The notes under the pieces were generated by a model. That model did no database searches and had not been told where the DNA came from. It saw only the letters and a program-made list of their open reading frames with translations. Both the position numbers and the translations under genes were made by a program. A stretch of 64,000 nt of DNA from Paraglaciecola sp. 20A4. Lineage in GTDB: Bacteria > Pseudomonadota > Gammaproteobacteria > Enterobacterales > Alteromonadaceae. Of the stretch, positions 57,053-64,000 are shown in pieces; the first letter of the stretch is position 1; each line of letters starts with the position of its first letter. Location: contig NZ_WTPY01000010.1 in the NCBI RefSeq assembly GCF_011378905.1, positions 1 through 64,000 of the forward strand. Reading direction: 5' to 3'.

Positions 57053-58801
57053 TTAACTGACCAACTGCAACTGAGCAAATTCTCGATACAGTGCATTATT
57101 CTCAATCAAATGTTGGTGCTTGCCAATCGCCACAATTTTGCCCTGATCCATAACAACAATACGATCTGCGTTGATCACGGTAGACAATCGATGAGCAATA
57201 ATTAAGGTGGTTTTACCGCGCATTAGTTCATCTAGCGCTAGTTTAATATATTGCTCATTTGCTGCATCAAGTGAACTGGTCGCTTCATCAAGTAATAAGA
57301 TTGGTCGGTCAGCTAGAATCGCTCGTGCAATTGAAATACGCTGTTTCTGCCCCCCCGAGAGCCGCACACCCCGTTCCCCCAAGTAAGTTTGATAACCGTC
57401 AGGCAGCAGCTGAATAAATTCCTCAGCTCTGGCCGCTTTGGCAGCAGCTTGCACCTCTTCATCACTTGCATCAGGACGTCCATAACGAATATTGTCAGCC
57501 ACACTAGTAGCAAAAATGACGGATTCTTGAGGCACAAGGGCGAATTGTCGACGCAGAGTATCTAGGGCCAGTTGGGTGATGTCCACTCCTTCAAGGGTTA
57601 TCTGCCCGGCTTGAATATCATAGAAACGCAACAGTAATTGAAACAAACTTGATTTCCCCGCTCCGCTAGGTCCCACCAACGCTATACGCTCACCGGCCTC
57701 AATGGCTAAACTTATTTGTTGCAGTGCTAATACGCCCTCTCCCGTTGGATAAACAAAATCAACCTGAGAAAGTGTAAGGTTACCGGATACGATTTTAGGT
57801 AATAACTCTGGGGTCAAAGGCTCTATTACTGCGCTATTGGTGTTAAGCAGCTCCATTAGTCGCTCACTCGCCCCCGCCGCTTTTTGTATTTCTCCGATCA
57901 CTTCACTGATTGTGGCGACTGCCCCACCTGCCATTACCGCATAAAACATAAAAGCGGTTAACTCGCCAGCACTTAAACTACTGTTCAAAACTTGCTGCGC
58001 CCCAAGCCATGCAACAATAGTAATGGCAGTGATACTGATACCCATGATGCAAGATACCAATAACGCCCTAAAATGAATTCTACTTTTTGCCGCCAGCATC
58101 ACATCTTCTACCCGCCCTTCGAACATGCTTTTATCTAAATATTCATGTGAATAGGCTTGAACGGTATGTATTTCATGTAGCGACTCGTCAACGTAAGCCC
58201 CTAAATCAGCGACTCTGTCTTGGCTGGTACGGGCGTAATAACGCACTTTTGTGCCGAAAATCCGAATGGGAAGCAATACAATAGGCACAGCAATTAACAC
58301 ATATAACGTTAACATGGGGCTGGTGACCAGCATTAACAGTAAGGCGCCAATAAAGGTGATGCTTGCCCTTAGCGCCATTGATAAACCCATACCCACGACT
58401 GATTGTAAGACAGTTGTATCACTGGTAAATCGTGAAATGACCTCCCCGGTGCGTGTTTTTTCAAAAAATGCGGGGGGCAATGTCAGTAAATGCGCATACA
58501 CCGATTGGCGAATATCAGCACTAACACGCTCTCCTAACCAAATCATTAAATAGAAACGAAAATATGCAGCTACGCTGCCAATCAGTGCTATCGCCATAAC
58601 GATAAGCATCATTTGATTAAGCTTATCGGCATTATTCGCCACAAAGCCTTCATCAACGACCACTTTTACGCCTTGACCGAGCAATAACCAAGAGCCCGAA
58701 CCAATTATCAAGGCGATAATGGCGCAAATTACTTTGGCTTTATAGGGAGCAAGCTGGCCAAATAACCAACGCATTAAGGTAACAGTTTTAACGGATTTCA
58801 C
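57053..58801 (-). CDS. ABC exporter, fused membrane and ATPase domains
   Basis: A 582-residue half-transporter of the MsbA/LmrA type, which would act as a homodimer. Six membrane segments in residues 1-300 precede the ATPase: Walker A GPSGAGKSSLF (about 375), signature LSGGQKQRISIARA (about 481), Walker B ILLLDEATSSLD and the H-loop IIAHRLS. The substrate is not evident; length and the FARAxRxxx lack of an N-terminal peptidase argue for a lipid or drug exporter. It is 69 bases upstream of def on the same strand. Confidence 0.9.
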   Translation of the reverse strand: MKSVKTVTLMRWLFGQLAPYKAKVICAIIALIIGSGSWLLLGQGVKVVVDEGFVANNADKLNQMMLIVMAIALIGSVAAYFRFYLMIWLGERVSADIRQSVYAHLLTLPPAFFEKTRTGEVISRFTSDTTVLQSVVGMGLSMALRASITFIGALLLMLVTSPMLTLYVLIAVPIVLLPIRIFGTKVRYYARTSQDRVADLGAYVDESLHEIHTVQAYSHEYLDKSMFEGRVEDVMLAAKSRIHFRALLVSCIMGISITAITIVAWLGAQQVLNSSLSAGELTAFMFYAVMAGGAVATISEVIGEIQKAAGASERLMELLNTNSAVIEPLTPELLPKIVSGNLTLSQVDFVYPTGEGVLALQQISLAIEAGERIALVGPSGAGKSSLFQLLLRFYDIQAGQITLEGVDITQLALDTLRRQFALVPQESVIFATSVADNIRYGRPDASDEEVQAAAKAARAEEFIQLLPDGYQTYLGERGVRLSGGQKQRISIARAILADRPILLLDEATSSLDAANEQYIKLALDELMRGKTTLIIAHRLSTVINADRIVVMDQGKIVAIGKHQHLIENNALYREFAQLQLVS

Positions 58802-59059
58802 AGGCGTCCTAATAATCTAAATAGATAAAAGTAACGGCTAATCAGCTTGTTACTTAACGTTTGACTAAAACTAACGTTTTACAAAAAAGTACTTGAATGG
58901 ATCTGGGGGCGCTTAGTACAAATTTAAATAACGCCTTAAGATAATGTTAAGTTGGCAAGACTAAGATGCCTGCACGCTCAACTGTCACTCTAGCGATTAT
59001 CGAGTGCTGAATAACGTGGTGACTAGCAGTATGAAAGTTCAACACCTCCGGTTTGTATC

Positions 59060-60703
59060 GTGATAAGCATAATTAAACACCCTATACAGATAATGCAGAA
59101 ATGTCAGTTTAGCCCCCAGCTAGCGATAGTACTTGGCGCGTTATTTGTTACACTTACTGGAAATAGCACATTTTTCAACCACTTAGAGGCAATATATCCT
59201 TGGCCTGAAAACGCGTTATTTATAGGCTCGGTGGGAATGACGCTATGGGCACTGACCAGTATAATATGTGTCCTGTTTAACTGGTTTATGCCAGTTAAAC
59301 TAGCCATATCAATCGTTTTGCTTACGGGTGCAATATGCAGTTATTTCACTGACGGCTTCGGCGTTATATTTGACGTGGAAATGATCCGCAATATGTTCGC
59401 GACCAATACCGCTGAAGCAACCGATCTATTCAATGTCGGTATGTTAGGTCACGTTACGCTACTCGGTGTACTGCCCGTTATATTTTTTAACGCCATCACC
59501 ATTAAAAAACAAGCAAAGTTAAAAGATATTAAACGCCGATCTGTTTTCACCGGCATTACCTTGCTTAGCAGTGTTGCGATTATCGTCGCTAATTTATTTA
59601 CCTTTAGTGGCCAATACGCCAGCTTCTTCCGAGAACACAAACCTATTCGTTATTACAGCAACCCCGTTCAACCCATATATTCTTTTGCCGCACTGGCCTT
59701 ACAGAATTTGCGCTCAGTGTCAGCCACTGATTTTGTATTTGAAACAAGCCGAGCCGCTATTCCTGATACAGACTTACATCGTGAGTTAGTGATAGTCGTC
59801 GTGGGGGAAACAGCCCGAGCCGATCATTTTTCATTAAATGGCTATACCCGTGAAACCAACCCACTACTGGCCAAAGAAAGCGACCTAGTATCATTTAGCC
59901 AAATCAGTAGCTGCGGCACATCAACAGCTATATCTGTCCCGTGTATGTTTTCGATCATAGGCCGAGAGGGATTTGATGTCGGCAACAGTAAGACCACAGA
60001 GAATGTTCTCGATATCGTTGCAAAAGCGGATATTAGTGTATTGTGGCGCGACAATAACTCTGATTCAAAAGGCGTCGCCGACCGCGTGCCTTACGTGAGT
60101 TTCAAAAACCAAGACACCAATCCAGTATGTAACGATGAGTGTAGGGACGAAGGAATGCTCTATGGGTTACAGGAGTATATCGACGCCCAACAACAGGATA
60201 TATTGATTGTGCTGCATCAAATGGGTAGCCATGGACCAGCATACAGTAAGCGTTACCCTTCAACGTTTGAAAAATTTACCCCTGCTTGTCAAACCAGTGA
60301 ATTATCAATGTGTACTAATCAAGAAATCATTAACGCCTACGACAATACTATTCTGTATACAGATTACTTTTTAACGAAAGTCATTGGCTTTTTGAAGCAC
60401 AATACGCCTCGCTATGAAACCGCTATGATTTACGTGAGCGATCATGGCGAATCGCTAGGCGAAAACAATGTATATCTGCATGGCATGCCATATATGTTCG
60501 CTCCTGAAGCACAGACTCATGTGCCACTTATGGTCTGGGCTGGTTCGTCATCAGATATCGACATTGATAAAACCCGTACCTTGAAAGACATACCCAACTC
60601 TCATGATGCTCTCGCTCAGGCAATTTTACTGAGTCTAGAGGTAGATTCTGATGTTGAAGTAACGCCCGCACCTCCGTTACTGGGTATAAAAGCAGAAGAT
60701 TAG
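59060..60703 (+). CDS. eptA: Lipid A phosphoethanolamine transferase
   Basis: Transfers phosphoethanolamine from phosphatidylethanolamine to lipid A, lowering its negative charge and giving resistance to polymyxin-type peptides. The 547-residue protein has about five N-terminal membrane helices, then a periplasmic sulfatase-like domain: metal site VVGETARADHFSLNGY, the nucleophilic Thr in SSCGTSTAISVPCMFS (about 286), HQMGSHGPAYSKRYP and YVSDHGESLGE. The start is GTG at 59060; an ATG at 59093 is possible. DgkA and a PAP2 phosphatase lie downstream on the other strand, a fitting set. Confidence 0.92.
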   Translation: MISIIKHPIQIMQKCQFSPQLAIVLGALFVTLTGNSTFFNHLEAIYPWPENALFIGSVGMTLWALTSIICVLFNWFMPVKLAISIVLLTGAICSYFTDGFGVIFDVEMIRNMFATNTAEATDLFNVGMLGHVTLLGVLPVIFFNAITIKKQAKLKDIKRRSVFTGITLLSSVAIIVANLFTFSGQYASFFREHKPIRYYSNPVQPIYSFAALALQNLRSVSATDFVFETSRAAIPDTDLHRELVIVVVGETARADHFSLNGYTRETNPLLAKESDLVSFSQISSCGTSTAISVPCMFSIIGREGFDVGNSKTTENVLDIVAKADISVLWRDNNSDSKGVADRVPYVSFKNQDTNPVCNDECRDEGMLYGLQEYIDAQQQDILIVLHQMGSHGPAYSKRYPSTFEKFTPACQTSELSMCTNQEIINAYDNTILYTDYFLTKVIGFLKHNTPRYETAMIYVSDHGESLGENNVYLHGMPYMFAPEAQTHVPLMVWAGSSSDIDIDKTRTLKDIPNSHDALAQAILLSLEVDSDVEVTPAPPLLGIKAED

Positions 60704-60857
60704 ATTGAGAAATGGGCTAATGAAGAAGAGAAGACCCTCGATATAAACAAGCAGCTAGGATGCGGCCTAGTATCTCTATTTATGCCCGAAACGAGGCTAG
60801 ACGATTAAGATATATTAGTAGACAAGTACCCAGTGAATATCATCCCCGTAGATTATA

Positions 60858-62915
60858 TTAGCCGTTTGTAGCGAACTGAAAATTAATCATCTCTTTAGCC
60901 GGTAAGGGGCGACTAAAATAATACCCTTGTATTAAGTCGCACCCGAGTTCACCTAATAACTTGAGTTGTTCGTGGGTTTCAACGCCTTCAGCCACCACCA
61001 ATAAATCCAAACTGTGGGCCATGGCTATGGTTGCTTTTACGAGGTCAAAATCTTCTTTTTTCAAAGTTATTCCGTTAATAAAACTTCGGTCTATTTTTAA
61101 TATATCAAACGAATATTGGCGTAAATAACTTAATGATGAATACCCTGTTCCAAAATCATCCATTGATAATTTGACTCCCAGCTTATTGATTTCATCTAAC
61201 GCATCATCAATATAAGAGTTACCGATCATTAAGATCCCTTCGGTAATTTCAAATTCTAAGCTATTAGGTTTAATACCTTCTTCACTAAGGGATTTTTTGA
61301 TAAAACTAATGAGCTCTTTATCTCTAAATTGTCGCGGAGATAGATTAACCGCCATGGTGTAATTTCGTTGATGAACGTTTCGCCACTCATTTAAAAATTT
61401 GAGGGCCTGCTCAACAACATACTTACCAATAGGCACAATTAAGCCGGTATGTTCCGCGATAGGAATAAACTCATCTGGCGTCACATTACCTAAGGTTGGA
61501 TTGCGCCAGCGAAGTAAGGCTTCGGCACCAACCACTCGTCCATTTTTGACATCAATTTTGGGCTGATAATAGACTTCAAATTCGTTATTTTCTAACGCAT
61601 GACTCATCTGCCCCTCTATTTCAAAACGGCGTAACATAATGTCGTTCATTTTTTTGGTAAAAAATGAATAGGTATTACGTCCTAATAATTTTGATTGATA
61701 CATTGCGGCGTCGGCATTACGCAGCAAATCAGAGGTACTATTACCGTTTTCAGGATAGGTAACTATGCCGATACTTAAGGTCAAAATGAGCTCTTTGCCA
61801 TCAATTTGAAAAGGTTCACGAAATATTTTGAGTAAATGTTCAGCAATCTCAATTGCGTCACGATCATTTGCCAACGCGCGTAGCAACACAATAAACTCAT
61901 CGCCCCCTAAACGGCCGACAGTGTCTGCTCTGCGTAATGCGAGTGTTAATCTATTGGAGGCCTCTATCAGCAGTTTATCGCCCACTTCATGGCCTAATGA
62001 ATCATTTACCTTTTTAAAATCATCTAAATCTAAAAACAGTAACGCGACTTTTTCGCGATTTCTTTTCGCTTCCTCAATCATTTGCGTTAAACGGTCGAGG
62101 GATAAAAAACGATTGGGTAATAAGGTTAAGCTGTCAAAATATGCATGTTGCCGTATTTTTTCCGCTGCTTTATGTTGTTCAGTAATATCTCGAACAATGA
62201 TCACGACTTGCTTAAATGCTTTTAAGTGGCTAAGTCTCGCTTCAAAGTAACTCACGCCATTCGGCATAGTTAACTCATACTCAAAACTCGCCCCTCCCCC
62301 ATGAGACATTGCTTTTGTGTTGTAAACTTTAAACTTTCTAGCGACCTTATCAGGAAATAAGTCTTTTATCGTTTTACCAATAAATTCCTTTGGTGTAGCG
62401 TAGAGATCTTTGTTATCGCCCGCGTGATAATCAATGATAGTGCCATCTTCTTCTATTAAGAAAAACCTGTCAGGCGTCGCTTCAAACACAGCTTCAAGCA
62501 TATTTTCTTTAAATTTCGCTTGAGCTTGGGCCTGTCTTACCTCTGCCAAGTTAATATCAATACAGTACATTTCGTGTTTGTTATATTCATTGGTAAACAA
62601 TACATGACTTGAAAAGACGCTTACATCATCACCACTTTTATTGCACAACGTGATTTCAGCTGCAGGAATTTTGATACCCCGTTCGAGCCAATCTTTGTGC
62701 GCAGAGACAACAAATTGACGCATATACTCAGGGAAAATGATGTCTTCTAGTTTTTTGCCTAGGGCTTCTTTTTCGGTGTAACCGTAAAGTAATTCGCTAC
62801 CCAAATTCCAATAAATAACCCTGCGCTCTTCATCGTATCCTTGCACTGAAAGAACATCCACCGTATCAAATAATTGATAAACAGCATCTTTTATGGCTTT
62901 TTCAGGGATTAACAT
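60858..62915 (-). CDS. PAS-GGDEF-EAL diguanylate cyclase/phosphodiesterase
   Basis: A 685-residue c-di-GMP enzyme. Two PAS domains (about 1-125 and 140-260) precede an intact GGDEF domain (GRLGGDEF, about 337-341) and an EAL domain (AEALLRW, about 464; NLSPRQF, EITEG, DDFGTGYSSLSYL, KIDRSFI). The inhibitory site RRAD lies 5 residues before GGDEF, so feedback inhibition is possible. No membrane segments: a cytoplasmic sensor. Both active sites look complete, so either activity may dominate. Single gene between eptA and dgkA. Confidence 0.92.
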   Translation of the reverse strand: MLIPEKAIKDAVYQLFDTVDVLSVQGYDEERRVIYWNLGSELLYGYTEKEALGKKLEDIIFPEYMRQFVVSAHKDWLERGIKIPAAEITLCNKSGDDVSVFSSHVLFTNEYNKHEMYCIDINLAEVRQAQAQAKFKENMLEAVFEATPDRFFLIEEDGTIIDYHAGDNKDLYATPKEFIGKTIKDLFPDKVARKFKVYNTKAMSHGGGASFEYELTMPNGVSYFEARLSHLKAFKQVVIIVRDITEQHKAAEKIRQHAYFDSLTLLPNRFLSLDRLTQMIEEAKRNREKVALLFLDLDDFKKVNDSLGHEVGDKLLIEASNRLTLALRRADTVGRLGGDEFIVLLRALANDRDAIEIAEHLLKIFREPFQIDGKELILTLSIGIVTYPENGNSTSDLLRNADAAMYQSKLLGRNTYSFFTKKMNDIMLRRFEIEGQMSHALENNEFEVYYQPKIDVKNGRVVGAEALLRWRNPTLGNVTPDEFIPIAEHTGLIVPIGKYVVEQALKFLNEWRNVHQRNYTMAVNLSPRQFRDKELISFIKKSLSEEGIKPNSLEFEITEGILMIGNSYIDDALDEINKLGVKLSMDDFGTGYSSLSYLRQYSFDILKIDRSFINGITLKKEDFDLVKATIAMAHSLDLLVVAEGVETHEQLKLLGELGCDLIQGYYFSRPLPAKEMINFQFATNG

Positions 62916-63252
62916 ATCGCTAAATTAACTGCCTATTGATTTGACGGAATAAACAATGTTCTATCTCGCTACATAAATTAATAATCTATATTGCGTCTTA
63001 AAACAAGAATTTGATAACAAAAATGCTTAGTAATAATACTGAAAGGATAAACGCTATATATGATCTATGCAATGCGCAACAGACTGATTTCGAACTGTAA
63101 TCTAGAAGAAATAGGAGGTCAATAAATTAACCACCAGATTTATCGAGATGTCCATGTGTTTAATTATTTATTAACAACAAAACACCTGTTAAAGCGCAAT
63201 CTTTATACATAAAAGGGGCGTTTAGGCGATAGTAATCCAAAATGCTTCACCG
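62916..63252. other. Gene-free interval with repeat copies
   Basis: About 340 bases between the GGDEF/EAL start and the tRNA-like relic. The only structure I see is GTTTAGGCG at 63220-63228, a second partner for the same sequence in the relic (CGCCTAAAC at 63300-63308), giving two competing stems. Confidence 0.4.
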
Positions 63253-63306
63253 TTAGGCGGCGATTTGAACTCTGTGACCTTCAATTGAATGCTCTAGCGC
63301 GCCTAA
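63253..63306 (-). pseudogene. Shrunken tRNA-like relic
   Basis: On the minus strand this 54-base sequence reads as a cut-down tRNA. The 7-bp acceptor-type stem (TTAGGCG/CGCCTAA) is perfect. TAGAGCA matches the 3' half of the D arm, TTCAA and TTGAA an anticodon stem with no loop, GGTCA a variable region and CAGAG-TTCAAAT a T-stem 5' half and T loop. The 5' D arm, the anticodon loop and the 3' T stem are missing, and no CCA follows. It overlaps the dgkA stop codon. Could be a decayed tRNA gene, a deletion scar, or chance resemblance. Confidence 0.4.
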
Positions 63307-63686
63307 ACTATATATCGCCAAAGCGCTTCTCCCCAGACCAACAAGACAATAAACATAGCGATAAAGACCCCAGACGAGCCCATATCTTTGGCACGGCCAA
63401 TAAGAGGATGATGATCAAGGGATATACTGTCGGCCAAAGCTTCCAATGCAGAGTTAATCATTTCTGCGAACAACAAAAATAGCAAACTGATGATTAAGGC
63501 TAGCCAATGAAATGCGGATTGTTTAAGTATCAATGAGCAAGGCAATAATAGCGCACACAATATGAGTTCTTGCCTAAATGCCGATTCGAATAACCACGCC
63601 GCTTTAAAACCTTGAAAAGAACACTGCGTGGCTTTAGCAATCCGGCGCCAGCCAGTCCCATTTAGTTTATTTGATGGAATATACAT
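63303..63686 (-). CDS. dgkA: Diacylglycerol kinase
   Basis: A 127-residue trimeric membrane enzyme that phosphorylates diacylglycerol to phosphatidic acid, recycling the lipid left when EptA takes phosphoethanolamine from phosphatidylethanolamine. It has the amphipathic N-terminus, AWLFESAFRQELIL, three membrane helices, and the active-site segment FAEMINSALEALADSISLDHHPLIGRAKDMGSSGVFI. It follows the PAP2 gene by 36 bases, so the two are probably co-transcribed. The TAG stop lies inside the tRNA-like relic. Confidence 0.95.
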   Translation of the reverse strand: MYIPSNKLNGTGWRRIAKATQCSFQGFKAAWLFESAFRQELILCALLLPCSLILKQSAFHWLALIISLLFLLFAEMINSALEALADSISLDHHPLIGRAKDMGSSGVFIAMFIVLLVWGEALWRYIV

Positions 63687-63722
63687 ATATACCTATTGTT
63701 GAAGAAGAAATAACAGAATGTA

Positions 63723-64000
63723 TCAGTGATTTATATTGACGTGAGTGAGTTCACCTCGGATGAAAAAGCCCCAATAAAGTAACGCGCAAACACTCCAGCA
63801 AATAAGTGCACTGGCAATATCATGAGATAAAAAATGTGCTCCGCGTAATTGCTGGTCGATACCAAATACAGCCCCAAGCACTGCTCCTGGCAAAAACCAG
63901 AGATTGTTAGATGAGGATTGAAATGAATGACGCCGCCAAACCTTAGCAGCAAAATACAGGCTAAAAAAGGCATAACCACCAGAGGCATGACCCGCAGGAA
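63723..64000 (-). CDS. PAP2 family phosphatase, 3' end only
   Basis: The last 91 codons of a membrane phosphatase of the PAP2 superfamily, cut by the window edge; the start lies beyond 64000. Reading the minus strand from TT at the edge gives PAGHASGGYAFFSLYF (motif 2, normally PSGHAS), then LGAVFGIDQQLRGAHFLSHD (motif 3, R-x6-H-D type) and two membrane helices, ending at TGA 63725-63723. An 85-codon ORF in another frame covers the same bases but shows no motif. It sits 36 bases before dgkA. A lipid or lipid A phosphatase is likely. Confidence 0.85.
   Translation of the reverse strand, partial: PAGHASGGYAFFSLYFAAKVWRRHSFQSSSNNLWFLPGAVLGAVFGIDQQLRGAHFLSHDIASALICWSVCALLYWGFFIRGELTHVNINH

Noticed and set aside
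63731-63988. 85-codon minus-strand frame at the window end
   Set aside because: It is out of frame with the PAP2 motifs readable in the same bases; the PAP2 frame is the real one.
1-64000. CRISPR arrays, insertion sequences, prophage genes, rRNA and complete tRNA genes
   Set aside because: Scanned for and not seen; no spaced repeats, transposases, integrases or intact RNA genes could be supported.

Overview
The window is ordinary chromosomal DNA from a marine gammaproteobacterium, most likely an Alteromonadaceae member of the Alteromonas/Paraglaciecola/Glaciecola type. The evidence is gene order (fabB-mnmC-yfcL-epmC; amgK-murU beside lptD-surA-pdxA-rsmA-apaG-apaH), protein character, and the mix of outer-membrane, PEP-CTERM-like and GGDEF/EAL genes. 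The genus is inference. I saw no rRNA, intact tRNA, insertion sequence, prophage, CRISPR array or origin.

Layout. 1-5.9 kb: fabB, divergent mnmC, then a convergent operon epmC - AcoX-like ATP-NAD kinase - yfcL. 6-11.5 kb: a secreted CBM9-like protein, a conserved unknown, a hot-dog thioesterase, a membrane-anchored retropepsin-like protease, a RIO1-type kinase and a secreted unknown. 11.6-15.4 kb: dapD and an arsenic operon (arsR-arsC-arsH-acr3). 15.5-25.4 kb: a looser, more accessory stretch with MscS-type channel, RNase H-like protein, YcxB-like protein, acyltransferase 3, small membrane protein and lipoprotein, DUF1080 lipoprotein with MipA/OmpV porin, DUF1439 protein, metY and a DUF2306 protein. 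25.4-30.2 kb: a TonB-dependent receptor followed by two secreted phosphoesterases, apparently a phosphoester-scavenging locus. 30.5-40 kb: djlA, murU and amgK (peptidoglycan sugar recycling) divergent from lptD-surA-pdxA-rsmA-apaG-apaH (outer-membrane biogenesis and housekeeping). 40-49 kb: chemoreceptor with a good sigma-28 promoter, lysC, secreted amidase, DUF192 protein, acnB. 49-59 kb: SMP-30-like protein, PfpI-type protein, a CHRD protein with a PEP-CTERM-like tail and a sigma-54-like promoter, ygiQ, lytic transglycosylase, def, ABC exporter. 59-64 kb: eptA, a PAS-GGDEF-EAL protein, dgkA and the 3' end of a PAP2 phosphatase gene cut by the window edge; eptA, dgkA and PAP2 fit together as lipid A head-group modification with diacylglycerol recycling.

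No clearly new multigene system was found. The observations most worth a second look are: a 54-base shrunken tRNA-like relic just behind dgkA, with a complete 7-bp acceptor-type stem but no anticodon loop; the sigma-54-type promoter with two CCC/GGG dyads in front of the PEP-CTERM-like CHRD gene; the receptor-phosphoesterase locus with a 21-base operator-like palindrome, a 15-bp intercistronic hairpin and a degenerate pentanucleotide repeat; an operator-like dyad upstream of fabB; and the PAP2 end, readable only in a frame with no start codon inside the window. All assignments come from reading the sequence and recognising families; no database search was run.
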